From NCBI GenBank assembly GCA_005787585.1, contig SYAL01000004.1:1-48295 (forward strand): a stretch of 48,295 bases of DNA. The letters are read 5' to 3'. The stretch is from Bacteroidota bacterium. GTDB taxonomy: Bacteria; Bacteroidota; Bacteroidia; B-17B0; Aurantibacillaceae. Below the pieces are notes generated by a model. That model did no database searches, was not told the DNA's origin, and saw only the letters and a program-made list of their open reading frames with translations. This document shows positions 1 to 8,206 of the stretch, one piece after another; the first letter of the stretch is position 1; every line of letters begins with the position of its first letter. Position numbers and translations under genes: made by a program.

Positions 1-38
1 CCATCTGCACCTGTAACTAATACTTTTTTACCCAACAT
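1..38 (-). CDS. SDR-family nucleotide-sugar epimerase/dehydratase, N-terminal fragment
   Basis: Only the first 12 codons lie in the window; the rest runs off the left edge. An ATG at 38-36 on the minus strand opens a frame reading MLGKKVLVTGADG, the first beta strand and the start of the glycine-rich NAD(P)-binding loop of extended short-chain dehydrogenases. It begins 4 bases after the stop of the glycosyltransferase gene, so it is very likely the next gene in the polysaccharide operon. The substrate cannot be told from this fragment. Confidence 0.7.
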   Translation of the reverse strand, partial: MLGKKVLVTGAD

Positions 39-42
39 ATTT

Positions 43-996
43 TTATTTTCCGTTTTTTAATTGAGAAAGACGATGTAATACTTTTTCATATAGTTTTCCA
101 CTTTTGGCTTTTGCATAAATTGGAAAAGCAGTATATGGTAACCAACGGATATTAGTATACTTTACCCATTTTCTAAATTCAAAATAATTTAACTCTTCTT
201 CTCTTATCATTTCACGAAAGTGAACTTTAAAATCATTTATCATATATGGCTCAATAGGATCTAAATACTTTACAATACCTTTAATTTGTGTTTCATTAGC
301 TCTCTTTCTTTCAGCATCACTCCGATTAACATCAACATGAACTGATTTAACTTTTATATCAAAACCTTTACTAGCTCTATACATTACTTGATGATAATGA
401 AAGGTGTCTTCAATTTTCCCAGTTTTATAGCCTGCATCTTCAACAATTTTATTAAATACGAAATCCTCTTGCCTATATACATAATCATCATCAACTCGAT
501 TAATACCTTTTACAAAAGCTTCTTTTCTTCCAATTTGGCTTCCCGCATAGGGTCTAGTAGCTGGTCTTAATTTATAATTAACCATTACAGTAATATCCAT
601 CGGGCAACCATACCAGTCATAATCACCTTTATGCTTTATCATATTTTCAAACCAACCAGGAGGCAAGTAAACATCAGAATGTAAATAAGCAAACCAATCT
701 GCATTAACTTCTTTTATCAGTTCTGCTATACATTTTCCAAGCGATTTAAAATGTCTGTGATTAAATACTTCAACTCTAGGAAATTCTTTTACAATGTCAA
801 TACTATTATCAATTACTCCTCCATCACTTATAAGTAAGCGTTTTACAGGAATTTCACGAAAAATTGTAACAAGGTTTGCTCTCCAAAGTTCGTTCGTATG
901 ATAAACTGGTATAATTACATCGATAGCATTTGTGGGATCTTGTATATACTTGTCCACAAATTCTTGCTTTGAATAATATTCCTGAAAAATTGACAT
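43..996 (-). CDS. Family 2 glycosyltransferase
   Basis: A 317-residue GT-A fold enzyme that should move a sugar from a nucleotide-sugar donor onto a growing surface glycan at the cytoplasmic face. The nucleotide-binding strand with DVIIPVYHTNE is near residue 26, ISDGG is near 77, and a metal-binding region reads YLHSDVYLPPGWF near residue 104, with HSD in place of the usual DxD. No membrane segment is obvious. The gene begins 2 bases after the stop of the upstream dehydratase-like gene and is followed closely by an SDR gene. Donor and acceptor cannot be predicted. Confidence 0.85.
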   Translation of the reverse strand: MSIFQEYYSKQEFVDKYIQDPTNAIDVIIPVYHTNELWRANLVTIFREIPVKRLLISDGGVIDNSIDIVKEFPRVEVFNHRHFKSLGKCIAELIKEVNADWFAYLHSDVYLPPGWFENMIKHKGDYDWYGCPMDITVMVNYKLRPATRPYAGSQIGRKEAFVKGINRVDDDYVYRQEDFVFNKIVEDAGYKTGKIEDTFHYHQVMYRASKGFDIKVKSVHVDVNRSDAERKRANETQIKGIVKYLDPIEPYMINDFKVHFREMIREEELNYFEFRKWVKYTNIRWLPYTAFPIYAKAKSGKLYEKVLHRLSQLKNGK

Positions 997-998
997 AT

Positions 999-1928
999 CT
1001 AAATACTGTTGTTGTACATTCTAATAACCATTTCCTCAAAATTCACTTTAGGTTTCCATCCTGTTGCAAGTAGCTTTGAATTATCTCCAATTAATACTGG
1101 TTTTTTTCTAATAATAAATGAAGGATCTTCTTTTACAAATTGTTTCCAGTCTTTATTTAAGTATTTAAATAAAACTTCAAACCAATCTCCAACTTTATGC
1201 CCTTTACCAGATGAAATAATATACTCATCGGATTTATTTAATTGTAAAATATGCCACATAGCTTCCACGTAATCAGGCGCATAACCCCAATCTGTTATCG
1301 CAGAAAGATCTCCAATGGTTATTGATGTAACTTTATTTTCTACCAATTTTTTTGTTTCGTTAATAATCTTTTTTGAAAGAAAATAGTCTTTGCGAAAAAC
1401 AGATTCGTGATTATACATAATTCCAATTGAAACAAATAGATTATAATTAGCTCTGTAAAACTTTGCTGCTTCCATAGCTGCACATTTTGAAACTGAATAA
1501 ATACAACGTGATTCGTGAGGAGTATCCTCGTTTTGAATCTGTTTTTTAGCTCCTGAAAAAATAAGCGAAGAACTTGTATACATTATTTTAACTTCAGGGT
1601 GATTCTTTCTACATATTTCCATTATGCGCATAAATCCTGTTTGATTAACATTGATTGATCGTTCAATAAAATCAAAATTCCTTGCATTATTGTCTTCTTG
1701 GGAAGATTGATGAAAGGCAGCAACATAATAAATCTCATTTGGTTTTTGTTTAACGATAAGATCTTCAATAATAGAAAAGTTATCGGTTGCCAGATCAAAT
1801 GAAAGATAGTTTGTAGAATGAGATATTGGCCTCCCTATTCCCCAAACTTCATATCCTTTAGTGGTAAGTAATAGATTTAAAAGTCTACCATCTTGCCCCT
1901 CAGAACCTATAATAAGAGCCTTACGCAT
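999..1928 (-). CDS. GDP-mannose 4,6-dehydratase-like SDR enzyme
   Basis: A 309-residue extended SDR protein. The N-terminus carries the Rossmann motif in the form GSEGQDGRLL, which is typical of the Gmd family rather than of general epimerases. A YTSSSLIF strand and the catalytic YSVSK are near residues 135-165, and YNHES, also characteristic of Gmd, is near 192. Gmd proteins are usually 340-370 residues, so this one is short and could be a related reductase or dehydratase rather than true Gmd. Its ATG overlaps the stop of the upstream methyltransferase gene by one base, with CCTCC at 1932-1936 (GGAGG on the coding strand) in front. A classic Shine-Dalgarno is unusual in this phylum. Confidence 0.75.
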   Translation of the reverse strand: MRKALIIGSEGQDGRLLNLLLTTKGYEVWGIGRPISHSTNYLSFDLATDNFSIIEDLIVKQKPNEIYYVAAFHQSSQEDNNARNFDFIERSINVNQTGFMRIMEICRKNHPEVKIMYTSSSLIFSGAKKQIQNEDTPHESRCIYSVSKCAAMEAAKFYRANYNLFVSIGIMYNHESVFRKDYFLSKKIINETKKLVENKVTSITIGDLSAITDWGYAPDYVEAMWHILQLNKSDEYIISSGKGHKVGDWFEVLFKYLNKDWKQFVKEDPSFIIRKKPVLIGDNSKLLATGWKPKVNFEEMVIRMYNNSI

Positions 1929-3166
1929 TAACCTCCTATGATTTCAATTTCTGGAAATGGAAAAATTAATTTTCCTCCATTTTTTAAAAACTCTTGTTCT
2001 CTTCTAACAATTCCATCTTTAAAATGCCACGGTAATACTAAATAATAATCTGGTTTCATTTTTAGAGCATCTTGTTCTGATACAATTGGAATATTTGTTC
2101 CAGGTGTAAAACAACCATATTTTAAAGGGTTAACATCTGCTACTGCCAAAACATTTTCATTAGTAAAATTACAAAACTGTAAAAGAACATTTCCTTTTGT
2201 AGAAGCACCATATCCAAGAATTTTTTTACCGTCGACAGAAAGAGATTCTATTAAAGTTTTTAAAGATTCACGATGTTTGTATACTCTATCTTCAAAATCT
2301 CTGAATGGTTTAGGTGTATCTAAACTCATTTTAATTTCTTGTTCGAATAACCAATTAATTAAAACTTCATTCGCCTTTAGTGTACTATCTTTTCTTGTAG
2401 CAGTTACTGCAAAACTTCCACCATTAATGCCGTTCATTTGAACATCAATAATTTTCATATCGGCTCTATCTAAAATATATTTTATGTTATATAAAGTATA
2501 GAACTCAATATGTTCGTGGCAAATTGTGTCGTATGAATTAAGTCTCAACATGGATGGCATATAGCTCTGTTCAAAATGCCATAAGCCATTTTTATCTAAA
2601 TTTTCATGAATGCTTCTTGCAAATGCAATTGGGTCTTCAAGATCATAAAACATTGCAATAGAAGTAATAATTTTTACTTTAGATGAACCTACTTTATTTT
2701 TCACTTCGGTAGACGGAAAAAAATCAGGAATTAAAGTAATGTCATCTGTATAATACTCTTTAAATTTTATACCAGTAGGATCTACTCCTATTCTTTTTAT
2801 GCCTTTTGTAGTGTATGCTTTTAAAGAAGTGGCATCATTACTACCAATATCAATTACACAATCTCCTGCGTTTAATTCAACACGTTTTTCAAGATGTTGA
2901 ATTTTATTGGTTAAATGACTCACCATTGATTGGTTTAAACCGGAACGATAACCGTAATTATCGCCATACATTTCGCCAAGATCGTACGAATGTTTTAACT
3001 GTAATAACTGGCTTGTAGGCGACCAAACCAATTCAAGCGGACCTTTTGTGATCTTCTCATTTTTATCAGATGGAAATACACCTGTAAGGTATTGTTCTCC
3101 TAAACTTAAAACAGTAATCAGGTCTGAACTACCAACTATTCGGCACTTTGTAATTTCTTTATACAT
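1928..3166 (-). CDS. Sugar C-methyltransferase-like protein (TylCIII/TcaB9-type architecture)
   Basis: A 412-residue SAM-dependent methyltransferase with the three-part layout of NDP-hexose C-methyltransferases: an N-terminal former zinc-binding segment (1-70), a Rossmann methyltransferase core (about 95-260, SAM loop VIDIGSNDATSLKAY) and a C-terminal domain (about 270-410, with ILGYGASTKGNVLLQ). The conserved MYGDNYGYRSGLN is near residue 70 and the CHEHIEFYT block near 217. Only one of the expected zinc-ligand cysteines remains (CRIVGSSDL, then WSPTSQLLQL where two cysteines are usual). The role is probably methylation of a deoxysugar nucleotide made in the same operon; the exact substrate is unknown. 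Confidence 0.8.
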   Translation of the reverse strand: MYKEITKCRIVGSSDLITVLSLGEQYLTGVFPSDKNEKITKGPLELVWSPTSQLLQLKHSYDLGEMYGDNYGYRSGLNQSMVSHLTNKIQHLEKRVELNAGDCVIDIGSNDATSLKAYTTKGIKRIGVDPTGIKFKEYYTDDITLIPDFFPSTEVKNKVGSSKVKIITSIAMFYDLEDPIAFARSIHENLDKNGLWHFEQSYMPSMLRLNSYDTICHEHIEFYTLYNIKYILDRADMKIIDVQMNGINGGSFAVTATRKDSTLKANEVLINWLFEQEIKMSLDTPKPFRDFEDRVYKHRESLKTLIESLSVDGKKILGYGASTKGNVLLQFCNFTNENVLAVADVNPLKYGCFTPGTNIPIVSEQDALKMKPDYYLVLPWHFKDGIVRREQEFLKNGGKLIFPFPEIEIIGG

Positions 3167-3172
3167 AATAAA

Positions 3173-3916
3173 TTATTTACTTATTTCAATCACTGATACA
3201 TAGTTCGCATACGGAAAAGGCGCGTCATAAGTCATTGGTTGGTTTATATCAAAGCCATCTTTAAGTTGTACCCATTCTTCACTAGAAATGCGTTTAAATA
3301 TTTTGCGCTTAAACGACTTAAACGGATATTTTTCCATCCAGTCGCTTTTAAATGTTAAATCCCACTCCGGAGTATAGCCCATTGGAGCTGTTAGAGCCAT
3401 TGTTCCACCTTCAGCTAAAAGATCATTGTAACAGTATGCGATATTGTCGGCTGCTACAGAGCATAATTTACTTGAATCAGGTTTGTAATCCGGATTTCTG
3501 CCTAAATCTGAATCCATGTGTTCAAATGTGGAAATGGAAAAAATGAAATCAAACTTCTTATCAGATTTATAATCTGCAATGTCGCTTGTTATTATATTGT
3601 AATAATGCTCAATTTTATCTACAACTGTCTTATTAGGAAAAGTATTCTCAAAGTAACTCTGGTAATAGTTTGTTACGTTACCAACTTCAAGCACATTCGA
3701 AATTTTTAATGTATTCAGATAGTGGTATACAATGGGTATCTCAACAGAACGCTCTGTTAAGCCCATGTTATTATAAGTGTGAAACAGGTAAGGATATTCT
3801 TTACTATCAATTTTTAATTTGTTGACTGTTCTGCGCCAGTTTATATAATTTATAATTTCTTGCCAGCTCATTTTATTTGCAATAGATGCAAATATTTTCC
3901 AATATATCTTATTCAT
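3173..3916 (-). CDS. Class I SAM-dependent methyltransferase-like protein
   Basis: A 247-residue protein with a degenerate methyltransferase core. The first strand reads NVLEVGNVTNYY (about 75-87), where the usual GxGxG loop is weak, and the motif FDFIFSISTFEHMD (about 124-137) is the standard strand 4 region. The N-terminal 60 residues are rich in Tyr and Trp and unassigned. It sits 6 bases upstream of the C-methyltransferase gene and 4 bases after the FkbM gene, inside the polysaccharide operon, so glycan methylation is the likely role. The acceptor is unknown. Confidence 0.65.
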   Translation of the reverse strand: MNKIYWKIFASIANKMSWQEIINYINWRRTVNKLKIDSKEYPYLFHTYNNMGLTERSVEIPIVYHYLNTLKISNVLEVGNVTNYYQSYFENTFPNKTVVDKIEHYYNIITSDIADYKSDKKFDFIFSISTFEHMDSDLGRNPDYKPDSSKLCSVAADNIAYCYNDLLAEGGTMALTAPMGYTPEWDLTFKSDWMEKYPFKSFKRKIFKRISSEEWVQLKDGFDINQPMTYDAPFPYANYVSVIEISK

Positions 3917-3920
3917 TATT

Positions 3921-4799
3921 TTAATTATTGTTTAATTTAAAAAAAAGGAGGTCGCTATAATCTTTTTTACTTGAATTTAAATTTCCATAAAACTCTACGA
4001 ATTTTGAAATATTTTGAATTTCTAATTTTTTCGAGTGTAAATCTACATAATTAGTATAGTAACTACTTAAGCATTTATTCAAAACATCGATTTTACTGCC
4101 TTTTTTCTCAAGCAGGTATGGATCAATTTCCAACATCATTGGAATTCCCCTTTTAAAATAGAGATTACCACCTTTCAGAATCTCTAACTCAAATCCCTGA
4201 ACATCTATAGAAATTAAATTGACGTTATCAAAATATTTATTTGTTTTAGCTAATTCATCAATTGTAATTATGTCAATTTCGCTTACTTTTCGCTCACTAC
4301 CAGCATTGTACTTATCAATTTCCGAAGTTTCATTAGTCGTAAAAATTCTATGATCACCATAATTGTTTTCTGATAAAATAATTTTTTCTTTTCCTGATTT
4401 AGAACCTAATGCTATTTTTTTTAAAACTGTTATATTTTCGAAATTATTTATCTTGATATTATCTTTTAACAATTTAAAATTAAATTCATCTGGTTCGATA
4501 CATATCGCAAAATTTGAATATTTTTTAGCCAGGCTATGTAAAGTTACATGTCCAATATTTGCTCCAATATCCAAAAGCGCCCCTATTTTGTAAATATTGT
4601 AATGTTTTAAAACACCTATCGCTTTATCTATTTCAGCTAAACTATAATGTCCTGAAAAATAAAATTCTTTTCCTATTCCATCATCCTTAGAGGAAATTTT
4701 TATTTTAAACAATTCCGTTTTTACTATTAGATTCCAGGAAAATTTCCTAAAAAAATTCCATTTAATAACTTTTAATTTGTATTTATTTATTGAAAACAT
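3921..4799 (-). CDS. FkbM-family methyltransferase
   Basis: A 292-residue protein matching the FkbM methyltransferase family. The SAM-binding loop LLDIGANIGHVTLHSL is at about 76-92, CIEPDEFNFKLLKDNI follows at about 103-118, and the family's C-terminal hallmark IDVQGFELEILKGG is near 202-215. FkbM enzymes usually O-methylate sugars or polyketide hydroxyls. Placed directly after the exporter ATPase gene (15 bases), it probably methylates the exported polysaccharide. In some Wzm/Wzt systems terminal methylation stops chain growth and is read by the Wzt C-terminal domain; whether that holds here is inference. Confidence 0.85.
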   Translation of the reverse strand: MFSINKYKLKVIKWNFFRKFSWNLIVKTELFKIKISSKDDGIGKEFYFSGHYSLAEIDKAIGVLKHYNIYKIGALLDIGANIGHVTLHSLAKKYSNFAICIEPDEFNFKLLKDNIKINNFENITVLKKIALGSKSGKEKIILSENNYGDHRIFTTNETSEIDKYNAGSERKVSEIDIITIDELAKTNKYFDNVNLISIDVQGFELEILKGGNLYFKRGIPMMLEIDPYLLEKKGSKIDVLNKCLSSYYTNYVDLHSKKLEIQNISKFVEFYGNLNSSKKDYSDLLFFKLNNN

Positions 4800-4814
4800 A
4801 TCTTTTTTTTATTT

Positions 4815-6095
4815 CTAGTTACTTGTTAATTCCCATTTACAATCAATTTTCAAAACCCCGGATATTTTGTCTTCATAATCGGTTAAAATAATTTTATTTT
4901 CATTACTAATAATTTCAAACTGAAGAACATCAATTAAATCAAAAATTAAATTTGTGGGGTAAAAAGTATGCGCATTAACTCTAATTGTATACCAATCGAT
5001 ATTTAGCAATTCTTTTGGAAACCAACAAATTATTGAGTGAGAACCAGCTGTTGTTTTTACCAACTCCTTTTCGGGAAATGACATGAAAATTAACTGTCCC
5101 GTATTAGAGTAAACTGCCACACAAATATTTACTCTTAAATTGTTTTGCAAAATTTCATATCCGACCTCGATACCAACTGTTTCTTCGAAAGTAAATACAC
5201 AGTTTTCTTGCCTTTGGATATTAACTATTTTTACAAAATCAATTTTTGCAAAATCGTTTCCTGGTCTTTCTTGAGCCATCCATTCGCGTTTGGCCAATTT
5301 TTGTTTTGCAGTTTCCACATACCTATCAATAACATGTTTTATATTTCCAGCCACAGCGAGTTTTCCATTTTCTAATAGAATTCCTTTATTACACAATTCT
5401 TTTATCGCATTTATTTCGTGACTTACGAAAAGTACTGTCTTTCCAACTTTGCTTACCTCACTCATTTTACCAAGGCATTTTTTCTTAAACTCAGCGTCGC
5501 CCACCGCTAAAACTTCATCCACAATTAATATTTCAGATTCTAAATATGCCGCAACAGCAAAAGCCAAACGCACATACATTCCTGAAGAATATCTTTTTAC
5601 TGGCGTATCAATATATCTTTCAACCCCACTAAAATCAATTATTGCATCGAAATTTTTTTTAATTTCAGTTTTTGTCATTCCTAAAATCGCACCATTTAAA
5701 AATACATTTTCACGGCCCGTTAAGTCTGGGTGAAAACCAGTGCCAACTTCTAATAAACTAGCTACTCTGCCTTTAATTTTATATTCGCCAACCGTAGGCG
5801 AAGTTGTACGTGATAATATTTTTAATAATGTAGATTTTCCAGCTCCATTTTTCCCAATAATTCCAAGCACTTCACCTTGTTGTATAGAAAAATTAATATC
5901 TTTTAGTGCCCAAACATAATCCGAATTTCCTTTTTTAGACCGATCATTTTCTTCTCCAATTCTTAAAAATGGGTCTTCTTTTCCTTGAATTTTATGCGTC
6001 CAACGTTTAAAATCATCCACAATAGTAGTTTTACCTACTTGCCCAAGTCGATATTGTTTTCCTAAATTATTTACTTCAATTACTACTTGCGACAT
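4815..6095 (-). CDS. wzt: Polysaccharide ABC exporter ATPase (Wzt-like)
   Basis: A 426-residue nucleotide-binding subunit of an ABC-2 polysaccharide exporter. The Walker A motif GKNGAGKST is at about 81-89, the signature YSSGMYVRLAFA is in the usual place and Walker B is ILIVDEVLAVGD. A stretch near 36-60 before the core is typical of Wzt from this phylum. Residues from about 280 to the end form an extra beta-rich domain like the Wzt C-terminal carbohydrate-binding domain, which selects the finished glycan. Together with the permease gene 2 bases upstream it forms the inner-membrane exporter for a lipid-linked O-antigen-like or capsule glycan. Confidence 0.9.
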   Translation of the reverse strand: MSQVVIEVNNLGKQYRLGQVGKTTIVDDFKRWTHKIQGKEDPFLRIGEENDRSKKGNSDYVWALKDINFSIQQGEVLGIIGKNGAGKSTLLKILSRTTSPTVGEYKIKGRVASLLEVGTGFHPDLTGRENVFLNGAILGMTKTEIKKNFDAIIDFSGVERYIDTPVKRYSSGMYVRLAFAVAAYLESEILIVDEVLAVGDAEFKKKCLGKMSEVSKVGKTVLFVSHEINAIKELCNKGILLENGKLAVAGNIKHVIDRYVETAKQKLAKREWMAQERPGNDFAKIDFVKIVNIQRQENCVFTFEETVGIEVGYEILQNNLRVNICVAVYSNTGQLIFMSFPEKELVKTTAGSHSIICWFPKELLNIDWYTIRVNAHTFYPTNLIFDLIDVLQFEIISNENKIILTDYEDKISGVLKIDCKWELTSN

Positions 6096-6097
6096 AA

Positions 6098-6955
6098 TTA
6101 AACCGTGTCCATAAAGGATTTTTCAGTTTTATTAAAAACTATTAATGAAAATAAAAATAAAACAATTGTCAATATTATACCACCTAATATATAATGCATT
6201 GAAAATATTCCATGACCCGTTAATATAAATTTAATAGCCTCTAAAGAAGAAGCAACTGGATTACACATCATAATTTTATTAGTAACTCCCTTGAACATAC
6301 TAGCGGGAAAAACAACGCAACTTAAAAACATTAGTAATTGAATTGCAAACCCTAATAAAAATGTAAAGTCTCTATATTTAGTAGTTAATGATGAAAATAA
6401 TATTCCTAAACTTAAACTAAATATTCCCAACAAAACAATAAAAAAAGGAATTAGAGATAAATATGCCCATTGAATTTCCATGGAAGATCCCGAGAAATAA
6501 AAATAACAAAATACAATCATCAATAATAAAAGTTGAATCCCAAGTTTAACTAAATTAGAGATAATTACAGAAAAAGGCATCACTAATCTCGGAAAATAAA
6601 CCTTTCCAAATACAGCTGCGTTTGCAGTAAAAGTTACAGATGTTTTATTTAAACATTCGGAAAAATAATTCCAAAATGTTTGGCCAATTAAGTAAAATAG
6701 TAAAGCTGGTATTCCATCTGTTGATAGATTTGCTTGTCCAAATGTAAATGTATAAATTAACGTTGCAAAAATTGGCTGAATAAACATCCACAAAGGACCT
6801 AAAATGGTTTGTTTATAAACTGATGTAATATCTCGTTTAACCAGTAAAAAAATCAAATCTTTATATGTCCATACTTCTCTTAAATTTATAGAAAATAAAG
6901 AATTATGTGGTCTTACAATGATATCCCAATCTTGTTTTTGTTGCATATTATTCAA
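6098..6955 (-). CDS. wzm: Polysaccharide ABC exporter permease (Wzm-like)
   Basis: A 285-residue ABC-2 type membrane protein. The N-terminal amphipathic region has NLREVWTYKDLIFLLVKRD, a hallmark of O-antigen exporters, followed by about six hydrophobic segments from residue 50 onward and the motif LGPLWMFIQPIF. It forms the channel partner of the neighbouring ATPase. Its start codon lies inside the 3' end of the HisF-like gene (8-base overlap), suggesting coupled translation. Confidence 0.9.
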   Translation of the reverse strand: MNNMQQKQDWDIIVRPHNSLFSINLREVWTYKDLIFLLVKRDITSVYKQTILGPLWMFIQPIFATLIYTFTFGQANLSTDGIPALLFYLIGQTFWNYFSECLNKTSVTFTANAAVFGKVYFPRLVMPFSVIISNLVKLGIQLLLLMIVFCYFYFSGSSMEIQWAYLSLIPFFIVLLGIFSLSLGILFSSLTTKYRDFTFLLGFAIQLLMFLSCVVFPASMFKGVTNKIMMCNPVASSLEAIKFILTGHGIFSMHYILGGIILTIVLFLFSLIVFNKTEKSFMDTV

Positions 6956-7703
6956 TAATTATTTTTTCTCTATTTGGAAAATTAATTAAAACTCCCATAC
7001 CTTTTTTACTATACACTGCCATACTACCAATTGCTGCAGCATTTGCATTTGTTTTATACAACACTTCTTTTAAGTGGTATATGTTTCCGCAACCACCGCA
7101 GGCAATTACAGGCACATCTACCGCATTTAAAATGGTTGATGTAATTACATTATCATACCCTTCCCAAGTTCCGTCATTATCTACACTATAAAGCATTAAT
7201 TCTCCTACGCCAATATCATTAGATAAATATTTCGCATAATCAACTAAGGATAATTTTATTTTATTTCCTATGTAAGAATAAGGTTGCATGCCTCCAAAGA
7301 ATGATTTTTTAAAATCAATGCAGGCAACTATTGCCTGAGACCCATAATTTTCGATTACTTTTTTAATAACATCAGGATTTTCTTGTATTAAAGAATTTAC
7401 AATTACTTTTTCTACTCCCAATTTATATAAATTATTAAAATCATCAAATGTTTTTACACCTCCTCCATAAGAAAATGGCATGAAAGCTTCACTGGCCATG
7501 TCTGCTATCTTATTAAAATTAGGTTTTCGCTTTTCTTTGGTGGCATTAATATCTATCACCATTAATTCGTCAACTTCCTTCTCATTATAGATTTTAATTG
7601 CATTTATAGGATCGCCAATATATGATGGATTTTTGAACTTAACCGTTTTTACTAAACCACTTCCGTTATATAATAAACAAGGTATAATGCGTTTAAGTGC
7701 CAT
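6948..7703 (-). CDS. HisF-like cyclase subunit of sugar acetamidino modification (WbuZ/AglZ type)
   Basis: A 251-residue TIM-barrel protein close to imidazole glycerol phosphate synthase subunit HisF. In true HisF the first catalytic aspartate lies in PCLDV; here the segment reads PCLLYNGSGLVKTVKF, so that aspartate is Leu, while the second (VACIDFKK) is kept. This pattern and the polysaccharide setting match the WbuZ/AglZ-type proteins that act with a HisH-like glutaminase and a sugar amidotransferase to make acetamidino or amidine groups on sugars. The HisH partner is the next gene upstream, separated by an inserted element. The amidotransferase is not in this window. Confidence 0.8.
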   Translation of the reverse strand: MALKRIIPCLLYNGSGLVKTVKFKNPSYIGDPINAIKIYNEKEVDELMVIDINATKEKRKPNFNKIADMASEAFMPFSYGGGVKTFDDFNNLYKLGVEKVIVNSLIQENPDVIKKVIENYGSQAIVACIDFKKSFFGGMQPYSYIGNKIKLSLVDYAKYLSNDIGVGELMLYSVDNDGTWEGYDNVITSTILNAVDVPVIACGGCGNIYHLKEVLYKTNANAAAIGSMAVYSKKGMGVLINFPNREKIIIE

Positions 7704-7708
7704 TTTTT

Positions 7709-7735
7709 TCTCGCAAAGACGCTAAGAGCGCAAAG
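7709..7735 (+). repeat. Left inverted repeat of the GxxExxY unit
   Basis: Reads TCTCGCAAAGACGC followed by TAAGAGCGCAAAG. It is GC-rich for this region and lies immediately upstream of the hisF-like start codon. It matches the reverse complement of 8177-8203 at 22 of 27 positions. Confidence 0.75.
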
Positions 7736-7786
7736 AGTGATTTAAATTATTATTTTTTGTTGAGAATGAGATTATAAAAGCAATAA

Positions 7787-8164
7787 TTAAAGATTATTTA
7801 TAATTCTCACTATTCCATCTTTGACAAGGTTTACGTTAAAATTAACTAACAATTCCAATTTTATATCTGTCAATTTTAAATACGTTAAAAGGGTTTTATG
7901 ATGAACAGGGAGTATATGTTCAATAGATTTTCGTTCAACAATTATCTTATCTTCAACAATTATATCGGCACGAAATCCTATATCCAATTCAATATCATCA
8001 TAATAAACATTAATCCCCTGTTGCTTTTAATGATTAATACCTCTTTTAGTTAATTCATAACATATTGCCATTTCATAAACACTTTCAAATAACCCTGGGC
8101 CTGATTGGGAGTGAACTTTAATAAAAACATCAACTAATATTTTAGAAATTTCATTTTTTGTCAT
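7787..8164 (-). pseudogene. GxxExxY protein, interrupted by one in-frame stop
   Basis: Reading the minus strand from the ATG at 8164 gives a 125-codon frame with a single TAA at 8029-8027 and no frameshift. The N-terminal part has GPGLFESVYEMA, the family's GxxExxY signature, near residue 25. After the stop the frame continues with DIGFRADIIVEDKIIVERK, the second conserved block with an ExK motif like that of PD-(D/E)xK nucleases, and HHKTLLTYLKLT. The stop falls at about codon 46, in a run of CAT TAA AAG, consistent with a single A-to-T change of a Lys codon. The family function is not established; the gene should be inactive unless the stop is read through. Confidence 0.85.
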
Positions 8165-8176
8165 AATTTTCTAATC

Positions 8177-8203
8177 CTTTGCTTTCTCTGCGTCTCTGCG
8201 AGA
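8177..8203 (-). repeat. Right inverted repeat of the GxxExxY unit
   Basis: On the minus strand it reads TCTCGCAGAGACGC followed by AGAGAAAGCAAAG, matching the left copy at 22 of 27 positions. It lies between the hisH-like stop and the GxxExxY start codon. Confidence 0.75.
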
Positions 8204-8206
8204 TTA

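Larger units (their letters stand above)
7709..8203. mobile_element. GxxExxY unit with imperfect terminal inverted repeats
   Basis: A 495-bp unit fits exactly between the hisF-like start codon (7701-7703) and the hisH-like stop codon (8207-8209). Its ends are 27-base inverted repeats that match at 22 of 27 positions, and it contains one GxxExxY gene, now broken. No transposase is present. The arrangement suggests a non-autonomous or domesticated mobile unit that landed in the operon without harming either neighbour. Mobility is inference; the repeats and gene are directly visible. Confidence 0.5.
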
